Positions 33,626 to 42,731 of a stretch of DNA of 64,000 bases are shown piece by piece. How positions within the stretch are numbered: the first letter of the stretch is position 1; each line of letters starts with the position of its first letter. Below the pieces are notes generated by a model, which was not told the DNA's origin, ran no database searches, and was given only the letters and a program-made list of their open reading frames with translations. This DNA comes from Sphingobium chungbukense (lineage in GTDB: Bacteria; Pseudomonadota; Alphaproteobacteria; Sphingomonadales; Sphingomonadaceae), in the NCBI RefSeq assembly GCF_001005725.1, contig NZ_LBIC01000006.1, positions 62,001-126,000 on the forward strand. The letters run 5' to 3'. Made by a program: the position numbers and the translations under genes.

Positions 33626-34519
33626 TCAATCGCGCTTCCGGCCGCTGATGTCCCGCGCGACGGCGAGCACGGCTTGCGCCAGCGGGCCGAGCGGCGCGCG
33701 GTCGGACACGATCACGCCGATCCGGGCGCCTTCATCCGCTTCGGGCAGGGCAAAGGTCCGCACCCAGTCCAGCCCGTCCAGCAGCACGGCATGGCTGTCC
33801 GGCACGATCGAGCAAAGCCGTCCCTGTCGCACCAGGGCGAACAGCGCGACATAGCTGTCCGCCGTCACGACCGGACGCAGCGCCAGTTCGCGTTCCCCGA
33901 GCCGCGCGTCCAATATCCGCCGGTTCTGCATCCCCTGGTGCAGCAGGCAGAGCGGCAGGCGCGCCACATCCTCCCAGCCCGGCGCCCGCTTTTCATCCAG
34001 CACGCCGCGCGCCGCCACGAGCATGTAGCGCTCGACATAGAGCGGCACCGCCAGCGCATGGGAGGGCGGCTCGAAATCCAGGTAGGTGAGCCCTGCATCC
34101 AGTTCGAACGCCGCCAGTTCCCGCTCGATCTGGCGCGAAGTCAACGCCCGGACGGAGATGTTCAGCGCCGGATGCCGCTCCAGCAGCGCCTCCACCAGAA
34201 AACCGATGGCCGGCATGGCCGCGGGGATCGCCCCCAGCCGCAATTCCCCTTGCAACGGCCCCGTGGCGACCGCCGCCGCCTGCAACAGATTGTCCGTCGC
34301 CGCCACCAGTTGCCGCGCCCAGGGAAGGATCGCCCGTCCCTCCTCGGTCAGCCCGGCATAGCGCCGGTTGCGCAGGATCAGCCGCTTGCCCAATTGCGCT
34401 TCCAGCGCGGAAATGCCCGCCGACAGCGTAGGTTGCGACACATGACATGCCGCCGCCGCCCGCGCGAAATGCCCTTCCCTTTCCAGGGCGAGGAAATATT
34501 GGAGAAAACGGGTCTGCAT
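33626..34519 (-). CDS. LysR family transcriptional regulator
   Basis: The protein has 297 residues from ATG 34519. The N-terminal helix-turn-helix reads LQYFLALEREGHFARAAAAC and HVSQPTLSAGISALEAQLGK; the effector domain begins near residue 90 (GELRLGAIPAAMPAIGFLVE). It is convergent with the MarR gene (three bases between stops) and divergent from a TetR gene. LysR regulators of this shape commonly activate fds formate dehydrogenase operons, and an ATAG-N7-CTAT site lies before fdsG 3.5 kb away, so that target is plausible. Its own promoter region has an ATAG half-site at 34532-34535. Confidence 0.87.
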   Translation of the reverse strand: MQTRFLQYFLALEREGHFARAAAACHVSQPTLSAGISALEAQLGKRLILRNRRYAGLTEEGRAILPWARQLVAATDNLLQAAAVATGPLQGELRLGAIPAAMPAIGFLVEALLERHPALNISVRALTSRQIERELAAFELDAGLTYLDFEPPSHALAVPLYVERYMLVAARGVLDEKRAPGWEDVARLPLCLLHQGMQNRRILDARLGERELALRPVVTADSYVALFALVRQGRLCSIVPDSHAVLLDGLDWVRTFALPEADEGARIGVIVSDRAPLGPLAQAVLAVARDISGRKRD

Positions 34520-34607
34520 CTTGTGCGCTGATAGGATAAAGCGGTGGCCCATGAAAGCCGCCTCCGTCATGAACGCGGCTCTGGACGTCGGGGCATCGCT
34601 TCACTAT

Positions 34608-34621
34608 ATACCGCTCGGTAT
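34608..34621. promoter_or_regulatory. TetR-type operator over the regulator's own start codon
   Basis: ATACCGCTCGGTAT has perfect 6-base arms around a 2-base centre and covers the first two bases of ATG 34620. The pattern ATACC-N4-GGTAT recurs at 35266-35279 and, less exactly, at 35315-35328 before the efflux genes. Confidence 0.6.
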
Positions 34622-35228
34622 GGAATCGCAGACACAGGTAGCGCGGGGCCGCCCGCGGGAGTTCGATCCCGAAGAAGCGTTGAGCGCCGCGCTCACCGTC
34701 TTCTGGCGTCGCGGCTATGAAGGCGCTTCCATGGCGGAACTGACCGAAGCCATGGGTATCACCAAGCCCAGCCTGTACGCCTGTTTCGGCAACAAGGAAT
34801 CGCTGTTCCGCAAGGCGCTCGACCTCTATGAGCGCGATAAGCTCTGCTATATGACGACCGCGCTGGAAGCGCCGACGGCCAAGGGGGTTGCCGAGCGGCT
34901 GCTGCGCGGGTCGCTGGCGATCCAGACGGGTACGACCGATCCCCATGGCTGCCTGGGCGTCATCAGCACGGTCGCCTGTGCGGTGCAGGCGGAATCGATC
35001 CGGGACGAGGTCATCGCGCGCCGGGCTTCGTCGGACGCCGCGCTTCTGGCCCGGCTGGAACGCGCGCGCGACGAGGGGGATTTTCCCGAGACGATAGCGC
35101 CGCAGGCGCTGGCCACCTATCTGTCGACCGTGATGCAGGGCATGGCGGTGCAGGCAAGCGCGGGAATGTCGCGCGGGCAGTTGGAGCAGTTCGTCGAAAC
35201 GACGCTGGCTGTCTGGCCAGGCAAGTGA
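34620..35228 (+). CDS. TetR/AcrR family regulator of the adjacent efflux system
   Basis: The protein has 202 residues from ATG 34620; upstream in-frame ATGs would extend through the operator and lack similarity. The helix-turn-helix is typical: RGRPREFDPEEALSAALTVF, EGASMAELTEAMGITKPSLY and ACFGNKESLFRKAL. The ligand domain has GTTDPHGCLGV, found in many efflux-linked TetR proteins. Its start codon lies in an ATACCG..CGGTAT palindrome, and matching sites precede the RND operon, so it most likely represses both. Confidence 0.9.
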   Translation: MESQTQVARGRPREFDPEEALSAALTVFWRRGYEGASMAELTEAMGITKPSLYACFGNKESLFRKALDLYERDKLCYMTTALEAPTAKGVAERLLRGSLAIQTGTTDPHGCLGVISTVACAVQAESIRDEVIARRASSDAALLARLERARDEGDFPETIAPQALATYLSTVMQGMAVQASAGMSRGQLEQFVETTLAVWPGK

Positions 35229-35265
35229 CGGAAATCAGGTTTTTTTCGGAATAGATACCGAAAAA

Positions 35266-35279
35266 ATACCAATCGGTAT
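35266..35279. promoter_or_regulatory. TetR-type operator upstream of the efflux promoter
   Basis: ATACCAATCGGTAT has the ATACC-N4-GGTAT form of the site over the tetR start. It sits about 10 bases upstream of the -35 element at 35289. Confidence 0.6.
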
Positions 35280-35288
35280 AAAAATATC

Positions 35289-35328
35289 TTGACCGCCTTC
35301 CGCCACCCCATTATATACCAGTCAGTAG
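35289..35328 (+). promoter_or_regulatory. Promoter with overlapping TetR-type operator, probably for the efflux operon
   Basis: TTGACC at 35289-35294, 17 bases, then TATATA at 35312-35317 form a strong promoter. ATACCAGTCAGTAG at 35315-35328 overlaps the -10 element and resembles the ATACC-N4-GGTAT operator with two mismatches in the right arm. The arrangement fits direct repression. Confidence 0.55.
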
Positions 35329-35550
35329 TGAATGGACCTGTTCTACCGAAGGGGTCATCCGATGCGGACATTTTTAAAACGCTGTCGTCATTGACGACCT
35401 GAGGCGGCCAGCTCAACAGGGCGTGTCGCTTGCCTGATCATTATCCTATCGCTTGACGCGCAGCCGATCGGTCGCGCGGCGGAGAGGTTTTTTTCACGTT
35501 CGGCCGGGATGGCTCACAGCGGACGGCACCATGTCGGCCCGATCCCCCGG

Positions 35551-35582
35551 TCTTGCCTCAATCACATCTTGCCTCAATCACA
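35551..35582. repeat. Perfect 16-base tandem duplication
   Basis: TCTTGCCTCAATCACA occurs twice in direct succession (35551-35566 and 35567-35582), ending immediately before the AGGGGA ribosome binding site of the gene at 35594. It lies in the long leader of the predicted efflux transcript. Confidence 0.85.
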
Positions 35583-35593
35583 GGGGAACAGCC

Positions 35594-35956
35594 ATGGCAT
35601 TTCTGCAACTTGCCACGCTTGCCGAAGATGGCGGGGCGATTGGCATCGCAAGGACGGCAACCGCGGGTTTCGCGCCGGTCGAATGGCAGATCATCCGGCT
35701 CGCGCGCCACGACGGACTGTCGTCGCTGCGGCCACCGGATCGCTGGGATCGGCTGAAGAGCTGGATCTTCGGGGAGCGCGCCAATCCCCGTCTCGCCAAC
35801 AAGCGGCTGGAAAGCCTGCGCCGACTGGCAGTCGACGCCTGGCATCGTGGTTATGCCGTCCGCCCCTCTTTTCTGAAGGCCTTTCTCAGGGCCGGATTCA
35901 GCGAAGGCCAGCTTGAAACCCTGCTGGCCGCCATCAGCGCGGGCCGCCGCGCCTAG
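35594..35956 (+). CDS. Hypothetical protein between the TetR regulator and the RND pump
   Basis: Start chosen at ATG 35594 with AGGGGA upstream, giving 120 residues; a longer upstream reading would run through the repeat. The protein is soluble, Arg-rich and helical (EWQIIRLARHDGLSSLRPPD, RWDRLKSWIFGERANPRLAN, LESLRRLAVDAWHRGYAVRP). I do not recognise a family. It is 83 bases upstream of the adaptor gene on the same strand and would share its TetR-controlled promoter. Confidence 0.6.
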   Translation: MAFLQLATLAEDGGAIGIARTATAGFAPVEWQIIRLARHDGLSSLRPPDRWDRLKSWIFGERANPRLANKRLESLRRLAVDAWHRGYAVRPSFLKAFLRAGFSEGQLETLLAAISAGRRA

Positions 35957-36039
35957 ATCTTCATTCATTCATTCGGTTTCACGCGCCAGCGACCAAGGCC
36001 GCACGCTTCGAAATCGCCGAGCTTCGCGGAGCTGACATC

Positions 36040-37290
36040 ATGAACATGCATACCCCCATCGACGTCGACACCAAGTCGGCAACGCCCCTTGCCCGCTGGC
36101 GAAAGCGCCATGTTTCCCTGGCGGCTATCGCGCTCGCCATCGCCGGCGGCGTCACCTGGAAGCTGGTCGACAAGCCCGAGGCGCAGGCCGCCGCCACGCC
36201 GCTGGTCACGGTGGGCGTCGCCGCCCCCCTGTCCCGCGCGGTGACGCAATGGGACGATTATGTCGGCCGGTTCGCCCCCAGCCAGACCGTCGAAATCCGT
36301 CCGCGCGTGTCCGGTTCGGTTACCGCCATCCACTTCCGGGACGGCGACTATGTGAAGGCGGGACAATTGCTCTTCACGATCGACCAGCGCCCCTTCCTGG
36401 CCGCCCTGGCCGAAGCTCGCGCCAACACCGCCAGCGCCCGCAGCGCGCTCCTTCTCGCGCAGAACGACTATAGCCGCGTCCAGCGCCTGACCGGTGACGA
36501 AGCCGTTTCGGCGAGCGAGGTCGACTCCCTGCGGTCCCGCCTGCAAGCCGCGCAGGCCGCACTGGCGGGCGCGCAGGCGCGGGAACGACAGCGGGCGCTC
36601 GACATGGAGTTCACGCAGGTCCGCGCGCCGATTTCAGGGCGCGTTTCGGACCGGCGGGTCGATGTCGGCAATCTCGTCTCCGCGGGCGAAGGGGCGGGCG
36701 CGACATTGCTGACCACGGTCAACAAGCTCGATCCCATCTATTTCAACTTCGACGCGTCCGAGGCGCTGTATTTGAAATCGCAGCGCGACAAGGGTGCTGG
36801 CGGGGCGGTTGAGGTGCGGTTGCAGGATGAAGCGGATTATCTGCACAAGGGCCGTCTGGACTTCACCGACAACGGGCTGGACCCGCGTTCGGGCACGATC
36901 CGGGTGCGCGCCCTGTTCGACAATCCGGAGATGTTCCTGACGCCGGGGCTGTTCGGCAATATGCGGCTGGCCAGTGGCGGCAAGGTCAACGCCCTGCTGG
37001 TTCCGGATGAGGCGATCCAGTCCGATCAGGCGCGCAAGACCGTGCTGGTGGTCGGGCGGGACGACAGCGTCGCGGCGAAGCCGGTGGAGCTGGGTCCGGT
37101 GGTCGACGGGCTGCGCATCATACGCGCAGGGCTAGCGCCCGGTGATCGGGTGATCGTGTCGAACATTCAGGCGGCTATGCCCGGCGCCAAGGTCGCGACA
37201 AGACCGGCGGCGATCAAGGCGGCTCCGGCGCCGGTTGCGCCCGCTGATGCGGCGGCGCCGATCGCGGCGCAGGCAACCTTCGCGCACTGA
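36040..37290 (+). CDS. RND efflux periplasmic adaptor subunit (membrane fusion protein)
   Basis: The protein has 416 residues. An N-terminal membrane anchor (SLAAIALAIAGGVTWKLVD) is followed by the MFP barrel-sandwich hybrid (TVEIRPRVSGSVTAIHFRDG, DYVKAGQLLFTIDQRPF), a helical hairpin (QAAQAALAGAQARERQRALD), the second lipoyl half (RAPISGRVSDRRVDVGNLVS) and beta-barrel and membrane-proximal domains (LVPDEAIQSDQARKTVLVVG). It links the inner-membrane RND pump with the outer-membrane channel. A Pro/Ala-rich C-terminal tail follows. Confidence 0.94.
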   Translation: MNMHTPIDVDTKSATPLARWRKRHVSLAAIALAIAGGVTWKLVDKPEAQAAATPLVTVGVAAPLSRAVTQWDDYVGRFAPSQTVEIRPRVSGSVTAIHFRDGDYVKAGQLLFTIDQRPFLAALAEARANTASARSALLLAQNDYSRVQRLTGDEAVSASEVDSLRSRLQAAQAALAGAQARERQRALDMEFTQVRAPISGRVSDRRVDVGNLVSAGEGAGATLLTTVNKLDPIYFNFDASEALYLKSQRDKGAGGAVEVRLQDEADYLHKGRLDFTDNGLDPRSGTIRVRALFDNPEMFLTPGLFGNMRLASGGKVNALLVPDEAIQSDQARKTVLVVGRDDSVAAKPVELGPVVDGLRIIRAGLAPGDRVIVSNIQAAMPGAKVATRPAAIKAAPAPVAPADAAAPIAAQATFAH

Positions 37291-37312
37291 CTTCTAGCTC
37301 ATCCCCTTCAGG

Positions 37313-37421
37313 TTCATCAGAGGCACAAACTCTGATGAAGGGTTGGGGTGGGGGCATGGCCCATAGGTCGTGCCATCCGGCGAGCCCCCACCCCCAGCCC
37401 CTCCCCTGAAGGGGAGGGGAG
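37313..37421. repeat. Intergenic inverted-repeat element between adaptor and pump genes
   Basis: The element contains three nested or adjacent hairpins: TTCATCAGAG/CTCTGATGAA (37313-37322, 37330-37339), a G-rich tract at about 37341-37355 pairing with a C-rich tract at 37382-37400, and CCCCTCCCCT/AGGGGAGGGG (37398-37407, 37410-37419). Such pyrimidine/purine hairpins are typical dispersed intergenic repeats in sphingomonads. Lying inside the efflux operon, it could attenuate or stabilise the transcript. Confidence 0.7.
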
Positions 37422-37496
37422 AAAATAGCTGATCCGTGGTCTGGCGCCCCCTGCCTGATTGCGAACCCCTTTTCACGCCATCGAGGAATTCGTCCG

Positions 37497-40400
37497 ATGC
37501 GCCTTTCCCGTTTCTTCATCGACCGGCCGATCTTTGCCGCCGTGATCGCGGTGGTCATCACCGTGATCGGCGCCATCGCCTTCGTCGGTCTGCCCGTATC
37601 GCAATATCCCGACATCGTGCCGCCCACGGTCACGGTCTCCGCCCAATATCCTGGCGCCTCCGCCGAGACTGTCGCGTCCACCGTCGCCGCGCCGATCGAG
37701 CAGGAGATCAACGGCGTCGACGACATGCTCTACCAGAGCAGTCAGTCGACCGGCGACGGCAAGGTCACGATCACCGTCACCTTCAAGGTCGGCACCGACC
37801 TCGACGCCGCGCAGGTGCTGGTCCAGAACCGTGTCGCCGTCGCCGTCCCGCGCCTGCCCGAAGAAGTGCAGCGGCTGGGCGTCGTCACGCGCAAGACGAC
37901 CCCGGAATTCCTGATGGTCGTCAATCTCCAGTCGCCCGACGGCACGTTCGACCGCAACTATATCTCCAACTATGCGCTGACGCAGGTCCGCGACCGGCTC
38001 GCCAGGCTCGACGGCGTGGGCGACGTGCAGCTTTTCGGCTCACGCGACTATGCGATGCGCATCTGGATCGACCCCGACCGCGCCGCGGCGCTCAACCTGA
38101 CGGCGGGCGAGATCGTGCAGGCTCTGCGCGCCCAGAATGTGCAGGTGTCCGCCGGTTCCATCGGCCAGCCGCCTTATGACGCCGGTTCGCATGGGGGCGA
38201 AGCCTTCCAGCTCGGCGTCGAGATGCAGGGCCGCCTGACCGAGCCGCAGCAGTTCTCCGACATCGTCATCCGCACCGACGCCGATGGCCGCCAGGTCCGC
38301 GTGGGCGACGTCGCCCGGGTCGAGCTGGGCGCGCAGGATTATGGCGTCAACACCTATCTGTCGAACAAGCCCACCGTCGTCATCGCGACGATGCAGCGCC
38401 CCGGCTCCAACGCGCTCGACGCGGCGGAGAAGGTGAAGGCGGAGATGGAGCAACTGTCCAAGCGCTTCCCCAAGGGGCTGGAATATAGCGTCATCTACAA
38501 CCCGACCGAATTCATCAGCCAGTCCATCGACGCCGTCTATCACACGCTGTTCGAAGCGGTGATCCTGGTCGTCCTGGTCATCCTGGTCTTCCTCCAGAAC
38601 TGGCGCGCGGCGGTCATCCCGATCATCGCCATCCCGGTTTCGCTGATCGGCACGGCGGCGATCCTCGCAGGGCTCGGCTATTCGCTCAACAACCTGTCGC
38701 TCTTCGGCATGGTCCTTGCCATCGGCATCGTCGTCGACGACGCCATCGTCGTTGTCGAGAATGTCGAGCGCAATATCGAACATGGCATGTCGCCGCTGGA
38801 GGCAGCCAGAACCTCCATGGATGAAGTTTCCACGGCGCTGATCGCCATCGTCCTCGTCCTGTGCGCAGTGTTCGTGCCGACCCTGTTCATCACCGGCATT
38901 TCCGGCGCCTTCTACCAGCAGTTCGCCGTCACCATCTCGACCGCGACGATCATTTCGCTGATCCTCTCGCTCACTCTGTCCCCGGCTGCGGCGGCGCTGT
39001 TGCTCAAGTCCAAACATGGTGCGCATGATCTGGACAACGCGCCACGCTGGCGCCGGATGGCGACGCAGGCGGCCGACCGTTTCAATCGCGGTTTCGACCG
39101 GCTGAGCGCTGGCTATGCCCGCCTCACCCGCTTCCTCGTCGCTCGGCCGAAGAAGATGCTGCTGACCTATTCGGGCCTGATCGCCGCCACCATCGCCCTG
39201 TTCTGGGTGACGCCGGGCGGCTTCATTCCCGCGCAGGACCAGGGCTATTTCCTCGCGGTCGTCCAGCTTCCCTCCGGCGCGTCGCTGGAGCGCACCGACA
39301 AGGTGACGCGGGAGGTCGCGGCGAGGATATTGCCGATCAAGGGGCTGCGCGGCGCGGTGATGTTCGCGGGCTTCCATGGTCCCTCGCAGACGCAGGCGCC
39401 CAACAGTGCCGCCATCTACTTCCCGTTCAAGACCTTCGCCGAACGTCGGCAAGAAGGCGCCACCTATGCCGGCATCATGGAGCAGGCGAACAAGGCCGTC
39501 GCCGGTTACGACAAGGCGCGCATCCTGCTGATACCACCGCCGCTCATCCAGGGCATCGGGTCGGCGGGCGGCTATCGCCTGATGGTGCAGGATCGTGAGG
39601 ATCATGGCTATGCCGAACTGAACAAGGTCGCGCAGGACTTCATCGCCAAGGCGAACCAGACGCCTGGTCTCAACATGGTCTACACCCTGTTCGACGTCGG
39701 CACGCCCCGTATCTATGCCGATGTGGACCGGCGCAAGGCCGACCTGCTGGGCGTGCCGCCGGAACGCGTGTTCGAAGCCATGCAGGTGTATCTCGGTTCC
39801 GCCTTCGTCAACGACTTCAACCTGCTGGGGCGCACCTATCGCGTCACCGCTCAGGCTGACGCGAACCATCGCGGCACGGTGGCGGACATCGCCAACTTGA
39901 AGACCCGGTCGAACAGCGGGCAGATGGTGCCGATCGGTTCCGTCTCGACCTTCAAGGACAAGACCGGGCCCTATCGCGTGGTGCGCTACAATCTGCTCCC
40001 GGCGGTGGAGATCGACGGTGATACGGCTCCGGGCTACAGCTCCGGCCAGTCGCTGGCGACCATGGAAAAGCTGGCCGATACCACCCTTCCCGCCGGTTAT
40101 GGCAAGGAATGGACGGGGGTGGCGTATCAGCAGGTGATCGCGGGCAATACGGCGGGCATCGTCTTCGCCATGGCGGTCTTCTTCGTCTTCCTGGTGCTGG
40201 CGGCGCAATATGAAAGCCTGACGCTGCCGCTGTCGATCATCCTGATCGTGCCGATGTGCCTGTTCGCGGCCATGCTGGGCGTGAATTTGCGGGGCATGGA
40301 CAATAATATCCTGACGCAGATCGGGCTGGTCGTGCTGATCGCGCTTGCGGCGAAGAACGCCATACTCGTGGTCGAATTCGCCAAGCAGGCCGAGGAAGAA

Positions 40401-40694
40401 CAGGGCTTGTCGCCGGTCGACGCCGCCGTGCAGGCCGCGCAGACCCGGTTGCGTCCGATCCTGATGACCAGCTTCGCCTTCATCCTGGGCGCGGTGCCTC
40501 TGGTGATCGCGAGCGGAGCTGGCGCGGAATTGCGGCAGGCTTTGGGTACGGCTGTCTTCTTCGGCATGGCCGGTGTGACCGCCTTCGGCCTGCTTTTCAC
40601 CCCCACTTTCTATGTCGTGTGCCGCGCATTGGGCGACCGCTTTTCCCGCAAGGGGAAGGGGCAATCTCCCGCCGCGCTGCAACCCGCCGAATAA
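37497..40694 (+). CDS. RND multidrug efflux permease (HAE1 family)
   Basis: The protein has 1065 residues, the usual length. It begins MRLSRFFIDRPIFAAVIAVV and shows the family blocks VSAQYPGASAETVASTVAAP, NGVDDMLYQSSQSTGDG, ALNLTAGEIVQALRAQNVQV, the proton-relay Asp pair in VLAIGIVVDDAIVVVENVER and the C-terminal VLIALAAKNAILVVEFAKQA. It exports drugs or solvents by proton antiport as a trimer. It is preceded by its adaptor and followed by a NodT-type channel gene. Confidence 0.95.
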   Translation: MRLSRFFIDRPIFAAVIAVVITVIGAIAFVGLPVSQYPDIVPPTVTVSAQYPGASAETVASTVAAPIEQEINGVDDMLYQSSQSTGDGKVTITVTFKVGTDLDAAQVLVQNRVAVAVPRLPEEVQRLGVVTRKTTPEFLMVVNLQSPDGTFDRNYISNYALTQVRDRLARLDGVGDVQLFGSRDYAMRIWIDPDRAAALNLTAGEIVQALRAQNVQVSAGSIGQPPYDAGSHGGEAFQLGVEMQGRLTEPQQFSDIVIRTDADGRQVRVGDVARVELGAQDYGVNTYLSNKPTVVIATMQRPGSNALDAAEKVKAEMEQLSKRFPKGLEYSVIYNPTEFISQSIDAVYHTLFEAVILVVLVILVFLQNWRAAVIPIIAIPVSLIGTAAILAGLGYSLNNLSLFGMVLAIGIVVDDAIVVVENVERNIEHGMSPLEAARTSMDEVSTALIAIVLVLCAVFVPTLFITGISGAFYQQFAVTISTATIISLILSLTLSPAAAALLLKSKHGAHDLDNAPRWRRMATQAADRFNRGFDRLSAGYARLTRFLVARPKKMLLTYSGLIAATIALFWVTPGGFIPAQDQGYFLAVVQLPSGASLERTDKVTREVAARILPIKGLRGAVMFAGFHGPSQTQAPNSAAIYFPFKTFAERRQEGATYAGIMEQANKAVAGYDKARILLIPPPLIQGIGSAGGYRLMVQDREDHGYAELNKVAQDFIAKANQTPGLNMVYTLFDVGTPRIYADVDRRKADLLGVPPERVFEAMQVYLGSAFVNDFNLLGRTYRVTAQADANHRGTVADIANLKTRSNSGQMVPIGSVSTFKDKTGPYRVVRYNLLPAVEIDGDTAPGYSSGQSLATMEKLADTTLPAGYGKEWTGVAYQQVIAGNTAGIVFAMAVFFVFLVLAAQYESLTLPLSIILIVPMCLFAAMLGVNLRGMDNNILTQIGLVVLIALAAKNAILVVEFAKQAEEEQGLSPVDAAVQAAQTRLRPILMTSFAFILGAVPLVIASGAGAELRQALGTAVFFGMAGVTAFGLLFTPTFYVVCRALGDRFSRKGKGQSPAALQPAE

Positions 40695-40702
40695 GGAACG
40701 GC

Positions 40703-42112
40703 ATGATGATCAAGACACTCCTCCCCCTCCTGCTCGGCGCGTCGGCCTTGACCGCTTGCGCCGCGGGGCCGGATTATAAGGCTCCGGCCACTCCGGCCAC
40801 TGCTGCCGGGGCCTTTATCGGCGCGGCCAGTCCGGCGGTCAGCACGGCGCAGGTCGACGACCATTGGTGGCGGCTCTACAGCGATCCCGTGCTGGACGGG
40901 CTGGTGCAGGATGCGCTGAAGGCCAATAGCGACATTCGCGTGGCCGTCGCCCGGCTGGAAAAGGCCCGCGCCCAGTTGCGCGGCGCCCGTTCCGACAAGC
41001 TGCCGCAGACGACATTGAGCGGTTCGCCCAGCTATGGCCGGGCCTCCGCCGCCCAGTCGCTGCCGGGTGCCGATCGCGAGAACTGGACCGTCGATGCGGG
41101 GCTGAACGTCGCCTATGAGGTCGACCTGTTCGGCCGCGTCAAGCGCAGCATCGAAGCGGCGAAGGGCGACGCCAACGCCGCGTCGGCCGATGCCGACGCC
41201 GTGCGCGTGGCGGTGGTCGCGGACACGGTGCGCGCCTATGTCGACGCCACCAGTTCGGCAGAACGCATCGCCGTGGCGCGGCAGACGGTGGCGCTGCTCG
41301 ACAAAAGCATCCGCATCACCAATGCCCGGTTCGAGGTCGGCCGGTCCGACCGGCTGGACGTGATCCGGGTGACGGCGCTGCGCGATCAGCAGGCCGCGCA
41401 AATCCCCAGCCTGACCGCGGACCGGGACAGCGCGCTCTTCCGGCTGGCGACGCTGACCGGCCGCGCGCCGCAGGACCTGCCCGCGACCATCCGTGAACAG
41501 GAGCGGACGCCCGATCTCAACCAACCTATCCCGGTGGGCGATGGTCGCGCGCTGCTGGCTCGCCGTCCGGACGTACGCGCAGCCGAGCAGCGTCTGGCGG
41601 CCGATACGGCACGGATCGGCGTGGCGACGGCGGACCTTTATCCGCGCATCACCCTGGGCGGATCGATCGGCACGACGGCGGTCGGCGGCGGCGATATTTT
41701 CGGTGGGGGCCCTTTCCGCTGGCTGCTGGGGCCGCTCATCAATTGGGCCTTTCCCAACCAGGAGGCCAACCGCGCCCGCATAGCCGCTGCCAGGGCCGAC
41801 GCCGACGGTTCGCTCGCAAGCTTCGACGGAACGGTCCTGCGCGCCCTGGAAGAAACCGAAACGGCGCTGTCGGTCTATGCCCATGCGCTGGAGCGCCGCG
41901 ATACGCTGAAGGCCGCGCGCGAGGCCGCCGACCGGGCGGCACGCATCAGCCTTGCCCGGCAGCGCGAGGGACAGATCGACTTCCTGACGGTGCTGGATGC
42001 GCAACGCACCCTGGCCGCGGCGGAGAGCGACCTGGCGACAGCCAATCGCGCCGTGGCCTTCGCACAGGTGGATCTGTTCAAGGCGCTGGGCGGGGGCTGG
42101 ACGAACAGCTAG
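40703..42112 (+). CDS. Efflux outer-membrane lipoprotein (NodT/OprM family)
   Basis: The protein has 469 residues from ATG 40703, eight bases after the pump stop, with AAGGAA upstream. The signal ends in a lipobox (ALTACAAG), so the Cys is lipidated. Repeated coiled-coil helices typical of TolC-like channels follow (DIRVAVARLEKARAQLRGAR, NVAYEVDLFGRVKRSIEAAK, RRPDVRAAEQRLAADTARIG, LARQREGQIDFLTVLDAQRT). It completes a tripartite RND pump. Confidence 0.94.
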   Translation: MMIKTLLPLLLGASALTACAAGPDYKAPATPATAAGAFIGAASPAVSTAQVDDHWWRLYSDPVLDGLVQDALKANSDIRVAVARLEKARAQLRGARSDKLPQTTLSGSPSYGRASAAQSLPGADRENWTVDAGLNVAYEVDLFGRVKRSIEAAKGDANAASADADAVRVAVVADTVRAYVDATSSAERIAVARQTVALLDKSIRITNARFEVGRSDRLDVIRVTALRDQQAAQIPSLTADRDSALFRLATLTGRAPQDLPATIREQERTPDLNQPIPVGDGRALLARRPDVRAAEQRLAADTARIGVATADLYPRITLGGSIGTTAVGGGDIFGGGPFRWLLGPLINWAFPNQEANRARIAAARADADGSLASFDGTVLRALEETETALSVYAHALERRDTLKAAREAADRAARISLARQREGQIDFLTVLDAQRTLAAAESDLATANRAVAFAQVDLFKALGGGWTNS

Positions 42113-42186
42113 CTCTCTACCGATGGTGGCGATGTTCGCCGGGCTGCGCTAGGGCGGGTGTCCCGATTCAGCCTGAAAGCCGATCC

Positions 42187-42576
42187 ATGACCTCCTCCGC
42201 CGACCTTGCCGTTCGACTGCGCCGCGCGGATTTCAACCGCGCCCTGGCGGAAGCGGACCTGCGCGCGATCGGGCCGATCCTGGCGCCCGACGCCATTATG
42301 GTCACCGGCACGGACAGTGCGGTGATCGCCGGGCAAAAGGCGCAACTGGCGGTCTGGAAACGGGAATTCGCAGCGGCGGACCGGACCATCTATACCCGCA
42401 CGCCGGAAACCATATTGGCCTCGCCCGTCGAACCCATCGCACTGGAACATGGCCGCTGGGAAGGGGTTGCCGCCGATTCCGGCGCTTTCCTCGCCTCCGG
42501 CAGCTACACCGCCAAATGGCGCCGGACAGGATCGAACTGGGTGATAGAGGCGGAGATCTACCTCACCCTCGCTTGA
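42187..42576 (+). CDS. SnoaL/NTF2-like (DUF4440-type) protein
   Basis: The protein has 129 residues from ATG 42187. Its pattern fits the DUF4440/NTF2 cone fold: LRRADFNRALAEADLRAIGP, ILAPDAIMVTGTDSAVIAGQ, WKREFAAADRTIYTRTPETI and a C-terminal GSYTAKWRRTGSNWVIEAEI strand pair. Members bind small hydrophobic molecules or act as catalysts or adaptors. It follows the efflux operon by 74 bases. Function is not specified by sequence. Confidence 0.7.
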   Translation: MTSSADLAVRLRRADFNRALAEADLRAIGPILAPDAIMVTGTDSAVIAGQKAQLAVWKREFAAADRTIYTRTPETILASPVEPIALEHGRWEGVAADSGAFLASGSYTAKWRRTGSNWVIEAEIYLTLA

Positions 42577-42731
42577 GGGCGATCGGCCTTCAGCCCCCAA
42601 AGCCTGCAAAGAGCACTGGCTGGCGCCTTCCGATGCCCACCTGTGCGCAAGGCGGCGGCATCTCCTCATCAAAGCTTGAAGAGGCGGGCCGGATGACCCA
42701 ATTAGAGGGTAGATCCAGACCATGAGTGACC

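Larger units (their letters stand above)
35229..35593. other. Intergenic region between tetR and the hypothetical/RND genes
   Basis: This 365-base stretch has no convincing gene. It holds an AT-rich run, two TetR-type operators (35266-35279 and 35315-35328), a sigma-70-type promoter (35289-35317) and a 16-base perfect tandem duplication (35551-35582). The predicted mRNA would have a leader of about 270 bases before the gene at 35594. Confidence 0.6.

Noticed and set aside
38040..40682. 880-codon minus-strand open frame opposite the RND pump
   Set aside because: It is a GC-rich antisense shadow of a certain RND permease with no recognisable protein features.
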